A DNA stretch of 64,000 nucleotides from Agromyces hippuratus (GTDB taxonomy: Bacteria; Actinomycetota; Actinomycetes; Actinomycetales; Microbacteriaceae), in the NCBI RefSeq assembly GCF_013410355.1, contig NZ_JACCFI010000001.1, positions 496,001 to 560,000 on the forward strand, read 5' to 3'. The notes under the pieces are model-generated. The model saw only the letters and a program-made list of their open reading frames with translations, was not told the origin of the DNA and did not search any database. The translations under genes and the position numbers were made by a program. Positions 49,568 through 58,440 of the stretch are shown one piece after another. The first letter of the stretch is position 1. Every line of letters starts with the position of its first letter.

Positions 49568-50668
49568 GTGGCCGACCACTACGAGGTCCTCGGCGTCTCC
49601 CACGACGCAACCCCCGACGAGATCAAGAAGGCCTACCGCCGTCTCGCGCGCGAACTCCACCCCGACGTCAACCCGGGCGCCGAGGCATCCGAGCGCTTCA
49701 AGTCGGTCACGCACGCCTATGACGTGCTCTCCGACCCGAAGCAGCGCCAGCAGTACGACCTCGGCGACCAGGGCGGCTTCGGCGGCGGCCAGAACTTCGG
49801 CGGCTTCGGCGACATCTTCGAGACCTTCTTCGGGGCCGGCCAGCAGAGCCGAGGCCCGCGGTCGCGTCGTGAACGCGGCCAAGATGCGCTGCTTCGCGTC
49901 GAGGTCGGCCTCGACGAGGTCATCTTCGGCACGCACCGCGACATCGAGGTCGACACCGCGGTGACCTGCGAGACGTGTCACGGTTCGTGCTGCCAGCCGG
50001 GCACCGCGCCCGTCACGTGCGACATCTGCCACGGCACCGGTTCGATCCAGCGTTCGGTGCGGTCGCTCCTCGGCAACGTCATGACGTCGAGCCCCTGCGG
50101 CACCTGCCGCGGCTACGGCACCGTCATCGCGACGCCCTGCGTGACCTGCCAGGGTCAGGGCCGCGTGCGCGCCCGACGCACCGTGCCGGTCGACATCCCC
50201 GCCGGCGTCGACACGGGCGTGCGCCTGCAGATGCCGGGTTCCGGCGAGGCCGGCCCGGCCGGCGGCCCGAACGGCGACCTCTACCTCGAGATCAAGGTCA
50301 AGAACCACGACGTCTTCAGCCGCAACGGCGACGACCTCCTGTGCACCCTCGAGGTCTCGATGACCGACGCGATCCTCGGCACGCACTCGACGATCCCCGC
50401 GCTCGACGGCGACGTCGAGCTCGAGCTGAAGGCGGGCCTGCAGAGCGGCGAGATCCTCACCGTGAAAGACCGGGGAGTCTCGCGCCTGCGCGGTGCCGGC
50501 CGCGGCGACCTCAAGGTCGGCATCCAGGTGGTCACGCCGACGAAGCTCTCGTCGAAGGAGCGCGACCTCATGCAGCAGTTCGCCGCATCGAAGAAGGCAC
50601 CCGCACCCGAGCTCAGTCACTTCCAGCAGGGCATCTTCGCCCGACTGCGCGACCGGTTCCTCGGTTAG
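49568..50668 (+). CDS. dnaJ: chaperone DnaJ (DnaJ2 type)
   Basis: 366-residue Hsp40 co-chaperone of DnaK. J domain 1-65 with the HPD motif in LHPDVNPGAE, Gly/Phe-rich linker (QGGFGGGQNFGGFGDIF), zinc domain with four Cys motifs at about 135-205, then two C-terminal substrate-binding domains. The first zinc motif reads CETCHGSCCQPGT, where CxxCxGxG has Cys in place of the last Gly. GTG start at 49568. No grpE or dnaK nearby; in Actinobacteria the hrcA-linked dnaJ is the second copy. Confidence 0.97.
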   Translation: MADHYEVLGVSHDATPDEIKKAYRRLARELHPDVNPGAEASERFKSVTHAYDVLSDPKQRQQYDLGDQGGFGGGQNFGGFGDIFETFFGAGQQSRGPRSRRERGQDALLRVEVGLDEVIFGTHRDIEVDTAVTCETCHGSCCQPGTAPVTCDICHGTGSIQRSVRSLLGNVMTSSPCGTCRGYGTVIATPCVTCQGQGRVRARRTVPVDIPAGVDTGVRLQMPGSGEAGPAGGPNGDLYLEIKVKNHDVFSRNGDDLLCTLEVSMTDAILGTHSTIPALDGDVELELKAGLQSGEILTVKDRGVSRLRGAGRGDLKVGIQVVTPTKLSSKERDLMQQFAASKKAPAPELSHFQQGIFARLRDRFLG

Positions 50669-50680
50669 GCGGATGCTGCG

Positions 50681-51415
50681 GTGAGCCACCTCTACCTCGA
50701 CGAGTCGCTCGATCTCACGGCCGTCGCGCCCGGCGCGACCGTCGCGCTCACGGGCGACGAAGCACGCCACGCGGTCACCGTCTCGAGGGTGCGCGCGGGT
50801 GAGCGCATCGCGATCGGCGACGGACGCGGCACGCTCGTGCACGGCGCCGTGGCGTCCACCGGCCCCCGCGAGCTCGAGCTCGAGGTCGACGAGGTGCTCG
50901 TCGAAGAGGCCGCATCACCGCGCATCACCCTGGTGCAGGCGCTCGCGAAGGGCGACCGAGACGAACTCGCCGTGCAGGCCGCGACCGAGCTCGGCGTCGA
51001 CGCGATCGTGCCGTGGGCGGCGAGCCGCTCGGTCTCCCGCTGGGAGGGGCCGAAGGCCGAGAAGGGCCGTCAGCGCTGGGCGACCATCGTGCGCGAAGCG
51101 GTCAAGCAGTCGATCCGTGCCTGGCTGCCGGCCGTCGCACCGGTCACGACGACCGGGCAGCTCGCCGAGCGACTCGAAGGCCAGCGGATGCTGCTGCTCG
51201 AGCCGACCGCGACGGCGCTGCTCACCGACATCCGACCCGACGGGCGCGATCTCGCACTCGTCGTCGGCCCCGAGGGCGGCATCGCGCCGGCCGAGATCGA
51301 GCGCCTCGTCGCCGCCGGAGCCGAACCCGTGCGGCTCGGGGCATCCGTACTGCGCACCTCGACTGCGGGGCCGGCGGCGATCGCCGTGCTCAATGCCGCG
51401 CTCGGGCGGTGGTGA
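50681..51415 (+). CDS. rsmE: 16S rRNA (uracil1498-N3)-methyltransferase RsmE
   Basis: SPOUT-fold methyltransferase that methylates U1498 of 16S rRNA with SAM. 244 residues: PUA-like N-terminal domain (LTGDEARHAVTVSRVRAGE), then the SPOUT domain with the knot motifs LALVVGPEGGIAPAEIERL and RLGASVLRTSTAGPAAI. GTG start 12 bases after the dnaJ stop. Confidence 0.95.
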   Translation: MSHLYLDESLDLTAVAPGATVALTGDEARHAVTVSRVRAGERIAIGDGRGTLVHGAVASTGPRELELEVDEVLVEEAASPRITLVQALAKGDRDELAVQAATELGVDAIVPWAASRSVSRWEGPKAEKGRQRWATIVREAVKQSIRAWLPAVAPVTTTGQLAERLEGQRMLLLEPTATALLTDIRPDGRDLALVVGPEGGIAPAEIERLVAAGAEPVRLGASVLRTSTAGPAAIAVLNAALGRW

Positions 51416-51427
51416 GGCATCCGTCGC

Positions 51428-51433
51428 TACGAT
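51428..51433 (+). promoter_or_regulatory. -10 element TACGAT of the HIT gene, leaderless context
   Basis: TACGAT is followed by 6 bases and the ATG at 51440. Confidence 0.5.
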
Positions 51434-51439
51434 GGAGTC

Positions 51440-51817
51440 ATGACCGAGTCCCGCGCAGAACCGACCCTCTTCGAGCGCATCGCCGCCCGTGAGATCCCCG
51501 CGCGCGTCGTCGCAGAGACCGACCGCGTCATCGCGTTCCACGACATCGCGCCGAAGGCGCCCGTGCACGTCGTCGTGACGCCCAAGTCGGGCGAGTACCG
51601 CGACGTCGTCGAACTCGCGGCCGGCGACCCCGGCCTGCTCGCCGAACTCGTCGAGGTCGCGCACGGCGTGGCCGACGAGCTCGCCGACGGCCAGTTCCGG
51701 CTCGTGTTCAACACCGGGGCCGCCGCGGGCCAGACGATCTTCCACGTGCACGCGCACGTACTCGCCGACGACGGCCGGGCCGGCGGTCTCGAGGAGGCCA
51801 CGCTTGCCGGAGACTGA
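51440..51817 (+). CDS. HIT family nucleotide-binding protein (HinT-like)
   Basis: 125-residue histidine triad protein, probably a nucleoside phosphoramidate hydrolase. FERIAAREIPARVVAETD and FHDIAPKAPVHVVVTPK are family blocks; the triad is IFHVHAHVLAD. The 3' end overlaps the phoH start by 14 bases. Confidence 0.92.
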   Translation: MTESRAEPTLFERIAAREIPARVVAETDRVIAFHDIAPKAPVHVVVTPKSGEYRDVVELAAGDPGLLAELVEVAHGVADELADGQFRLVFNTGAAAGQTIFHVHAHVLADDGRAGGLEEATLAGD

Positions 51818-52925
51818 TCCGATCGGCGACCGCGCCGCTGCCGACCGCCCAGCAGCGGAGGCAGCGACGGCAGTCGACGAGGAGCGGCTCACCATCGACG
51901 GAATCGCCATGGTGCGACTCCTCGGCCCGCAGGATCGCCTGCTCGCGCAGGTGCAGCGCGAGTACCCCGGCGTGCAGGTGCATGTCCGCGGCAACGAGAT
52001 CGCGATCCGCGGCGACGCCGAAGGGCGCATGCACGTGCGCCGACTCATCGAAGAACTGCTCGAGCTCGTTCGCGCCGGGCAGGACCCCACACCCACCGAA
52101 GTGAGGAGCTCGGCCCGAATGCTCGACGCCGATTCCAATGCCAAGCCGTCCGAACTGCTCGGGCAGGTCATCGTCTCGAGCCGTGGCAAGACCATCCGGC
52201 CGAAGACCGAGGGCCAGCGCCGCTACGTCGATGCGATCGACGAGCACACCATCGTGTTCGGCATCGGCCCCGCCGGTACCGGCAAGACCTATCTCGCGAT
52301 GGCCAAGGCCGTGCAGGCGCTGCAGCGCAAAGAGGTCAGCCGCATCATCCTGACCCGCCCCGCGGTGGAGGCGGGCGAGCGACTGGGCTTCCTGCCCGGC
52401 ACGCTCACCGACAAGATCGACCCCTACCTGCGGCCGCTCTACGACGCGCTCAACGAGATGATGGACCCCGAGCTCGTGCCGAAGCTGCTCGCCTCGGGCA
52501 CGGTCGAGGTCGCGCCGCTCGCCTACATGCGCGGGCGCACGCTCAACGACTCCTTCGTCGTGCTCGACGAGGCGCAGAACACGACGCCCGAGCAGATGAA
52601 GATGTTCCTCACCCGCCTCGGGTTCGGCTCGCGCATGGTCGTCACCGGAGACATCACCCAGGTCGACCTGCCGACGGGTTCCAGCGGTCTGCGGCTCGTC
52701 ACGCGCATCCTCGACCACGTCGACGACATCGAGTTCGTGCGCCTCACGAGCGACGACGTCGTGCGGCACACGCTCGTCGGCCGCATCGTCGACGCCTACA
52801 CCGAGTACGACCAGCGCCAGCAGGCCCAGCGATTCGAACGGGACCAGGCGCGCGAATTCGCCAATCGCGCCGAACGGCGCGGTGCCGGCCCCCGCGACCA
52901 CCTGCCGAGGAAGGGCAAGGCATGA
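51804..52925 (+). CDS. PhoH family ATPase (PhoH-like protein)
   Basis: 373-residue P-loop ATPase of the PhoH family, linked with RNA metabolism through its conserved partner YbeY. N-terminal KH-like part (QREYPGVQVHVRGNEIAIRG), Walker A GPAGTGKTYLAM, Walker B VVLDEAQNTTPEQM, sensor region TGDITQVDLP. The start is a TTG at 51804 preceded by GAGGAGG at the right distance within the HIT gene. The C-terminal 40 residues are charged. Confidence 0.92.
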   Translation: MPETDPIGDRAAADRPAAEAATAVDEERLTIDGIAMVRLLGPQDRLLAQVQREYPGVQVHVRGNEIAIRGDAEGRMHVRRLIEELLELVRAGQDPTPTEVRSSARMLDADSNAKPSELLGQVIVSSRGKTIRPKTEGQRRYVDAIDEHTIVFGIGPAGTGKTYLAMAKAVQALQRKEVSRIILTRPAVEAGERLGFLPGTLTDKIDPYLRPLYDALNEMMDPELVPKLLASGTVEVAPLAYMRGRTLNDSFVVLDEAQNTTPEQMKMFLTRLGFGSRMVVTGDITQVDLPTGSSGLRLVTRILDHVDDIEFVRLTSDDVVRHTLVGRIVDAYTEYDQRQQAQRFERDQAREFANRAERRGAGPRDHLPRKGKA

Positions 52926-53383
52926 GCATCGAGATCAACAACGAGTCCGCGATCGAGGTCGACGAGGCCGCCATCCAGCGGCTCGCCGTCTACGCCCTCG
53001 ACGCGATGCACGTGCACCCCGACGCCGAGATCGCCATCGTGCTCGTCGACGAGGGCGCCATGGAGCAGCTGCACGTGCAGTGGATGGACGAGCCCGGCCC
53101 GACCGACGTGCTGAGCTTCCCGATGGACGAGCTGCGTCCCGGCACCGACGACGCGCCGACCCCGGCAGGGCTGCTCGGCGACATCGTGCTGTGCCCGCAG
53201 GTCGCCGAGGCGCAGGCGCGTGCGGCGGGGCATCCGCTCATCGACGAACTGCTGCTGCTGACGACCCACGGCATCCTGCACCTGCTCGGATTCGACCACG
53301 CCGAGCCGGCCGAGGAGAAGGAGATGTTCGGCGTGCAGCGCGACATCCTCGTCGGATTCTCCATGCAGGAGCGGCGCCGCTGA
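52922..53383 (+). CDS. ybeY: endoribonuclease YbeY
   Basis: Zinc-dependent endoribonuclease in 16S rRNA 3' end maturation and ribosome quality control. 153 residues with the metal motif HGILHLLGFDH and PTDVLSFPMDE. The ATG at 52922 overlaps the phoH stop by 4 bases (ATGA), and the next gene starts 1 base after its stop. Confidence 0.96.
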   Translation: MSIEINNESAIEVDEAAIQRLAVYALDAMHVHPDAEIAIVLVDEGAMEQLHVQWMDEPGPTDVLSFPMDELRPGTDDAPTPAGLLGDIVLCPQVAEAQARAAGHPLIDELLLLTTHGILHLLGFDHAEPAEEKEMFGVQRDILVGFSMQERRR

Positions 53384-53384
53384 C

Positions 53385-54701
53385 ATGCAGCCCTGGCTCT
53401 TCCTCGGCGCGGCCTTCGTGCTCGTCGCGTTCGGCGGCCTCATGGCCGCCGTCGACTCGGCGATCGCGTCGACCTCCCGCGCCGACGTGACGGAGCTCGC
53501 GCTCCAGTCGCGCTCCCGACGGTCGCTCCTCGCGATCGCCGAAGATACCGGGGCGCACGTCAACGCGGTGAACTTCGTGCGCATCATCGCCGAGACGACC
53601 GCCGCGGTGCTCGTGACTCTCGCCTTCGCCTCGTTCCTCGACAACGTCTGGCTCGTGCTGCTCTACTCGGCACTCATCATGACCGCCGTCTCGTTCGTGC
53701 TCGTGGGCGCGAGCCCTCGCAGTGTCGGGCGAGTGAACGCCGCGATCGTGCTGAAGCTCACCGCACCGCTCGTGCACTTCCTGCGCGTGCTGCTCGGTCC
53801 GCTTGCCGGCGCGCTCGTCTCGCTCGGCAACCGCGTGACGCCCGGCCGCATCCGCTTCGCCGGAGTCTCGAGCGAAGAGCAGCTGCTCAGCATGGTCGAC
53901 GAGGCGACCGAGCTCGACGTGCTCGAAGAGGGCGACCGCGAGCTCATCCACTCGATCTTCGAGTTCAACGACACCGTCGTGCGCGAGGTCATGGTGCCGC
54001 GCACCGACATGGTCACCATCGAGGCCGCGGCACACCTGCCGCACGCGATGGCGGTGTTCCTGAAAGAGGGCTACTCGCGCATCCCCGTGGTCGAGCGCGA
54101 CGCCGACGACGTGACCGGCGTGCTCTACCTGCGCGATCTCGCGCGTCTCGGCTTCGAGCGGCCCCTTGACGCCGAGGGGCTCACGGTCGGCGAACTCGTG
54201 CGCCCGGCGCTGTTCGTGCCCGAGTCGATGAAGGCCGACGCACTGCTGCGGCAGATGCAGCTCGAGTCGAACCACCTCGCGATGGTGGTCGACGAATACG
54301 GCGGCATCGCCGGCCTCGTCACCCTCGAAGACGTCATCGAGGAGCTCGTGGGCGACATCGCCGACGAGTACGACCGAGAGGCCGCGCAGGTCGAAGACCT
54401 CGGCGGCGGGCGGTTCCGCGTGAACGCGCGCCTGCCGATCGACGAGCTCGGCGAGCTCTTCGGACTCGACATCGAAGACGACGACGTCGACTCGGCGGGC
54501 GGCCTGCTCGCGAAGGAGCTCGGGCGGCTCGCCCAGCCCGGCGAGCGGGTCACGGTCTCGGGGCTCGTGCTCGAGGCCGAGCGCACCGAAGGCAGACGCA
54601 AGCGCATCTCGACGATCCTCGTCGAACGCGACCAGGCGCTCATCGACGTGCAGCGCGCGTTCGAGTCGAGCGACACCGAAGGAAGGAACTCCCGTGGCTG
54701 A
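53385..54701 (+). CDS. CNNM/CorC-family membrane protein with CBS domains
   Basis: 438-residue protein: CNNM-type membrane domain with three to four segments (1-150), a CBS pair (REVMVPRTDMVTIEA, EGYSRIPVVER, and VVDEYGGIAGLVTLEDVIEEL, about 210-330), and a C-terminal transporter-associated domain. Relatives export magnesium or cobalt; older annotations call it hemolysin. The C-terminus overlaps the era start by 8 bases. Confidence 0.92.
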   Translation: MQPWLFLGAAFVLVAFGGLMAAVDSAIASTSRADVTELALQSRSRRSLLAIAEDTGAHVNAVNFVRIIAETTAAVLVTLAFASFLDNVWLVLLYSALIMTAVSFVLVGASPRSVGRVNAAIVLKLTAPLVHFLRVLLGPLAGALVSLGNRVTPGRIRFAGVSSEEQLLSMVDEATELDVLEEGDRELIHSIFEFNDTVVREVMVPRTDMVTIEAAAHLPHAMAVFLKEGYSRIPVVERDADDVTGVLYLRDLARLGFERPLDAEGLTVGELVRPALFVPESMKADALLRQMQLESNHLAMVVDEYGGIAGLVTLEDVIEELVGDIADEYDREAAQVEDLGGGRFRVNARLPIDELGELFGLDIEDDDVDSAGGLLAKELGRLAQPGERVTVSGLVLEAERTEGRRKRISTILVERDQALIDVQRAFESSDTEGRNSRG

Positions 54702-55587
54702 GTATCATGCCGGATTCGTCTCGTTCGTGGGGCGCCCGAACGTCGGCAAGTCGACGCTCACCAACGCCCTCGTCGGCGAGAAGGTCGCGATCACGAGCTC
54801 GAAGCCGCAGACGACGCGCCGCGCCATCCGGGGCATCGTGCACCGCGAGCACGGCCAGATCATCCTCGTCGACACTCCGGGTCTGCACCGGCCGCGCACG
54901 TTGCTGGGCGAGCGTCTCAACGCGCTCGTGCAGTCGACCCTCGGCGACGTCGACGTCATCGCGTTCTGCGTGCCGGCGAACGAGCCGATCGGCCCGGGCG
55001 ACCGCTACATCAACGAGCAGCTCGACCAGTACCCGCGCGCCAAGAAGGTCGCGATCGTCACGAAGACCGACGCCGCGTCGAAATCGAAGATCGCCGAGCA
55101 CCTGCTCGCCGTGTCGGAGCTCCGCGAATGGGCGGCGATCATCCCGGTCTCCGCGCCGCAGCACGACCAGCTCGACGTGCTCGTCGACGAACTGCTGTCG
55201 CTGCTGCCCGAGTCCGACCAGCCGCTCTACCCGGCCGAGACGCTGACCGATGAGAACACGAGCGAGCGCATCGCCGAGTTCATCCGCGAAGCCGCCCTCG
55301 AGGGCGTCTCCGACGAGCTGCCGCACTCGATCGCGGTGACGGTCGACGACATGGTCGAGCGCGAAGACAAGGACCTGCTCGAGATCTACGCGAACCTCTA
55401 CGTCGAGCGCGACAGCCAGAAGGGCATCATCATCGGCAAGGGCGGTTCGCGACTGCGCGAGGTCGGCACGACGGCCCGCGCGCAGATCGAGGGCCTGCTC
55501 GGGCGCAAGGTGCACCTGGCGCTGCACGTGAAGGTCGCGAAGGAATGGCAGCGCGACCCGAAGCAGCTCGGTCGCCTCGGGTTCTGA
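54694..55587 (+). CDS. era: GTPase Era
   Basis: Ribosome assembly GTPase that binds 16S rRNA. 297 residues: G1 GRPNVGKST, G2 region TTRRAIRG, G3 DTPGL, G4 TKTDA, and a KH domain at the C-terminus (QKGIIIGKGGSRLREVG). GTG start at 54694 with GGAAGGAA upstream inside the preceding gene. Usual ybeY-CBS-era order. Confidence 0.97.
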   Translation: MAEYHAGFVSFVGRPNVGKSTLTNALVGEKVAITSSKPQTTRRAIRGIVHREHGQIILVDTPGLHRPRTLLGERLNALVQSTLGDVDVIAFCVPANEPIGPGDRYINEQLDQYPRAKKVAIVTKTDAASKSKIAEHLLAVSELREWAAIIPVSAPQHDQLDVLVDELLSLLPESDQPLYPAETLTDENTSERIAEFIREAALEGVSDELPHSIAVTVDDMVEREDKDLLEIYANLYVERDSQKGIIIGKGGSRLREVGTTARAQIEGLLGRKVHLALHVKVAKEWQRDPKQLGRLGF

Positions 55588-55699
55588 GGCGTTCGAGGCA
55601 TTCGAAGCGGTCGTGCGGCGTGCGACGCGCCGGTCGTCGTCGTGTACGACTCGAGGATGATTCCGCGCGCCCGCTGAGGTCGGCGGCCACTCGAGCGCG

Positions 55700-55705
55700 T
55701 ACGGT
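55700..55705 (+). promoter_or_regulatory. -10 element TACGGT of the second kinase gene, leaderless context
   Basis: TACGGT is followed by 6 bases and the GTG at 55712. This favours GTG 55712 over the ATG two codons later. The 124-base gap after era otherwise holds nothing recognisable. Confidence 0.45.
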
Positions 55706-55711
55706 GGATCG

Positions 55712-56905
55712 GTGCCCATGACCATCAGCCGCGCGAAGTTCACGACCGACATCGTGCTCGCCGTCGTGTTCGGGTTCGTGTGCATGCCGTTCGCCGTGCT
55801 CGGCGAGTGGGCCGACATCGTCGCGCTGCTCGCGTTCTCCGCCGCTCTCGCGGTGCGCCGCGCATCGCCCGCCTGGTCGCTCGGTCTCGCCTGGGGCGGC
55901 GCGCTCGTGCAGATGCTGTGGCTGCGGGACCTGCAGCTGTACGACGTCGCGGTGATCGGGGTGCTGTACTCGACCGCGGCGCACGGCGGCCGAGTCGTCA
56001 AGTGGCTGGGCCTCGTCTCGGCCGGCGTCGGTGCGCTGTTCGCGACCGGCTACCTCGCCGTCGCCAAGCCGCTCATCGACAACGCCGGGTTCGTCGGTCC
56101 GCAGGACACCGTCAGCATGGTCATCCTGACGCTCGTGCTGTTCGTCGCCTCGATCGCGGTGCTCGTGCTCTCGTGGACGGCAGGACTCCTCGTGCGCTCC
56201 GTGCGCGACACCCGTGAGGTGCGTCGCCGTGAGGAGGCCGCGAACCGCGAGCGCGAACTCGTCGAGTACCGCTACATCGTCGAGCAGGAGCGCAATCGCA
56301 TCGCACGCGACATGCACGACGTCGTGGCGCATTCGCTCGCCGTCGTCATCGCACAGGCCGACGGCGCCCGATTCGCCGCAGCCACCCGGCCCGAAGCAGC
56401 CGTCGACGCGCTCGGCACGATCGCCGGCGTCGCTCGCGGCGCGCTCGGCGATGTGCGCCTCCTGCTGGCCGAACTCCGGCACGACGAGGCCGGGGCGCCG
56501 CAGCCCGTGCTCGACGACCTCGATGGCCTGCTCGACCAGGTGCGTGCGGCCGGGCTCGACCTCCGTTTCACCGAGACCGGGCAGCGGCTGCCGCTCGGCA
56601 CCGGTCACCAGATCGCGGTCTACCGCATCGCACAGGAAGGCCTGACGAATGCACTCCGCCACGGCGACGTCACCGCACCCGTGCACCTCGGGCTGGCCTG
56701 GGACGCCGACGGCGTCACGGTCTCGCTCGTGAACGCCAGGCGAGCGGATGCCCCGGCGCCCGAGTCGCACACCTTCCGGCACGGCATCCCTGGCATGCGT
56801 GAGCGGGCGCAGCTCGCCGGCGGCACGCTGCTCGTGGAGGCCGGCGCCGACGCCATGTTCCGCGTGACCGCGCGCATCCCGGCGCAGACGGGTCGTCCAG
56901 CATGA
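55712..56905 (+). CDS. sensor histidine kinase (HisKA_3 type)
   Basis: 397-residue kinase with four to five membrane segments in the first 165 residues and a coiled linker. The phosphoacceptor His is in RIARDMHDVVAHSLAVVI. The ATPase domain has the N box (RIAQEGLTNALRHG) and GIPGMRERAQLAGG, but the DxGxG box is replaced by a VNARRADAP stretch, a divergence common in small actinobacterial kinases. The stop overlaps the regulator ATG by 4 bases. The ABC exporter downstream is its likely target. Confidence 0.92.
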   Translation: MPMTISRAKFTTDIVLAVVFGFVCMPFAVLGEWADIVALLAFSAALAVRRASPAWSLGLAWGGALVQMLWLRDLQLYDVAVIGVLYSTAAHGGRVVKWLGLVSAGVGALFATGYLAVAKPLIDNAGFVGPQDTVSMVILTLVLFVASIAVLVLSWTAGLLVRSVRDTREVRRREEAANRERELVEYRYIVEQERNRIARDMHDVVAHSLAVVIAQADGARFAAATRPEAAVDALGTIAGVARGALGDVRLLLAELRHDEAGAPQPVLDDLDGLLDQVRAAGLDLRFTETGQRLPLGTGHQIAVYRIAQEGLTNALRHGDVTAPVHLGLAWDADGVTVSLVNARRADAPAPESHTFRHGIPGMRERAQLAGGTLLVEAGADAMFRVTARIPAQTGRPA

Positions 56906-57573
56906 GCGGCATCCGTGTCGCCCTCGTCGACGACCAGGCGCTGTTCCGCGCCGGCGTGCGCATGCTCGTCGAGTCGCAGCCCGACCTCGAGGTCGTGGGC
57001 GAGGCGAGCGATGGCGGGGCGGCTGTCGACCTCGCGCGCCGTGAGCGCCCCGACGTCGTGCTCATGGACGTGCGGATGCCGGTGCAGGACGGCATCGCCG
57101 CAACCGAGCAGATCCTCGCCGCCGCCGACCACGACGGGGTGGCGCCGCCGCGCATCGTCGTGCTCACGACCTTCGACCTCGATGAGAACGCGGCGCGGGC
57201 CATTCGCGCGGGGGCGAGCGGCTTCGTGCTGAAGGACGCGGACCCCGAGTTCCTGCTCGCGGCGATCCGCACGGTGCACCAGGGCAACCAGGTGATCGCG
57301 GCGGCAGCCACGCGTGCCCTCTTCGCGCACGTTGGCCGGGGGAGCGGCCGGCGCCCGGCGCCCGCAGCCTGGTCGGAGCTGACGCCCCGCGAACGCGAGA
57401 TCTTCGCCCTCGCCGCGCGCGGTCTCAGCAACGGCGAGATCGCGACATCCGAGTTCCTGTCCGAGGCGACGGTCAAGACGCACGTGAGTCGCATCCTCGC
57501 CAAGCTCGGGCTCCGCGACCGTGTGCAGCTCGTGGTGTTCGCCTACGAGCACGAGCTGCCGTCGGCGCCGTGA
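56902..57573 (+). CDS. NarL/FixJ family response regulator
   Basis: 223-residue regulator: receiver domain with LVDDQALFRAGV, phosphoacceptor Asp in VVLMDVRMPVQDG and Lys in VLKDADP; LuxR HTH near the end (LTPREREIFALAARGLSNGEI, SEATVKTHVSRILAKLGLRD). Coupled to the kinase by an ATGA overlap. ABC genes follow after about 100 bases. Confidence 0.95.
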   Translation: MSGIRVALVDDQALFRAGVRMLVESQPDLEVVGEASDGGAAVDLARRERPDVVLMDVRMPVQDGIAATEQILAAADHDGVAPPRIVVLTTFDLDENAARAIRAGASGFVLKDADPEFLLAAIRTVHQGNQVIAAAATRALFAHVGRGSGRRPAPAAWSELTPREREIFALAARGLSNGEIATSEFLSEATVKTHVSRILAKLGLRDRVQLVVFAYEHELPSAP

Positions 57574-57604
57574 CGCCGAGGCGACCCTCGCGGGTGACGC
57601 CGGG

Positions 57605-57618
57605 TCATCCTGCAGGAT
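57605..57618. promoter_or_regulatory. 14-base palindrome CATCCTGCAGGATG, possible regulator site
   Basis: Perfect palindrome 48 bases upstream of the proposed -10 box of the exporter genes, a plausible place for an activating response regulator of the NarL type. Only one copy is seen, so this is a weak call. Confidence 0.4.
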
Positions 57619-57665
57619 GACGGCGAACCATCCAAGCGCCGGATGCCTCGCCCTCGCGCCATCCG

Positions 57666-57671
57666 TAGCGT
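57666..57671 (+). promoter_or_regulatory. -10 element TAGCGT of the ABC exporter genes, leaderless context
   Basis: TAGCGT is followed by 7 bases and the ATG at 57679. The 70 bases upstream, where the response regulator should bind, include CATCCTGCAGGATG (57605-57618), a short perfect palindrome. Confidence 0.5.
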
Positions 57672-57678
57672 CGAAGAC

Positions 57679-58440
57679 ATGCAGATCCAACCCTCAGACC
57701 TCGGCCTGATCGCCCGCGTCACCGAACTCGGCAAGCGCTACGGAACCGGCGCGAGCGCCGTCACCGCACTCGACGACATCTCGCTCGGCCTCCGCCGCGG
57801 CCAGTTCACCGCCATCATGGGTCCGTCGGGTTCGGGCAAGTCGACGCTCATGCACATCATGGCGGGGCTCGACTCGCCCACAGCCGGCCAGGTGTGGCTC
57901 GGCGACACCGACATCACCGAGCTGTCCGACTCCGCGCTCACGGTGCTCCGTCGTCGGCGCATCGGCTTCATCTTCCAGTCGTTCAACCTCGTGCCGACAC
58001 TCGACGTGCGCGGCAACGTCATGCTGCCGTTCGACCTCGACGGGCGCCGCCCGACGCGCGACGAGCAGGCCTGGATCGACGAGCTGTTCGACACCCTCGG
58101 CCTGCGCCCGCGCATCGGGCACCGACCGCACGAGCTCTCGGGCGGTCAGCAGCAGCGCGTGGCCATCGCCCGTGCCCTCGCGACCCGGCCCGACCTCGTC
58201 TTCGCCGACGAGCCGACGGGCAACCTCGATTCACGTACCGGACGCGAGGTGCTCGGCCTCCTCGCCGCGGCGAGCGCACGCTACGGCCAGTCGATCGCCA
58301 TGGTCACGCACGACCCCGTCGCCGCGAGCCACGCCGATCGCATCCTCTACCTCGCCGACGGCCGCATCGTGCGCGACTCGGGCCGTTCGAGCGCCGAGGA
58401 GATCTCCTCGTTCATGCTCTCGATGGAGGTCGCAGCCTGA
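57679..58440 (+). CDS. ABC transporter ATP-binding protein (MacB/LolD type)
   Basis: 253 residues from ATG 57679; an ATG at 57643 would add 12 residues but precedes the -10 box. Walker A GPSGSGKST, FQSFNLVPTLD Q-loop, signature LSGGQQQRVAIARAL, Walker B LVFADEPTGNLD (the MacB-type EPTGNLD), His switch VTHDP. It pairs with the FtsX-type permease downstream. Such pairs next to NarL-type systems often export or sense antimicrobial peptides or envelope stress. Confidence 0.93.
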   Translation: MQIQPSDLGLIARVTELGKRYGTGASAVTALDDISLGLRRGQFTAIMGPSGSGKSTLMHIMAGLDSPTAGQVWLGDTDITELSDSALTVLRRRRIGFIFQSFNLVPTLDVRGNVMLPFDLDGRRPTRDEQAWIDELFDTLGLRPRIGHRPHELSGGQQQRVAIARALATRPDLVFADEPTGNLDSRTGREVLGLLAAASARYGQSIAMVTHDPVAASHADRILYLADGRIVRDSGRSSAEEISSFMLSMEVAA

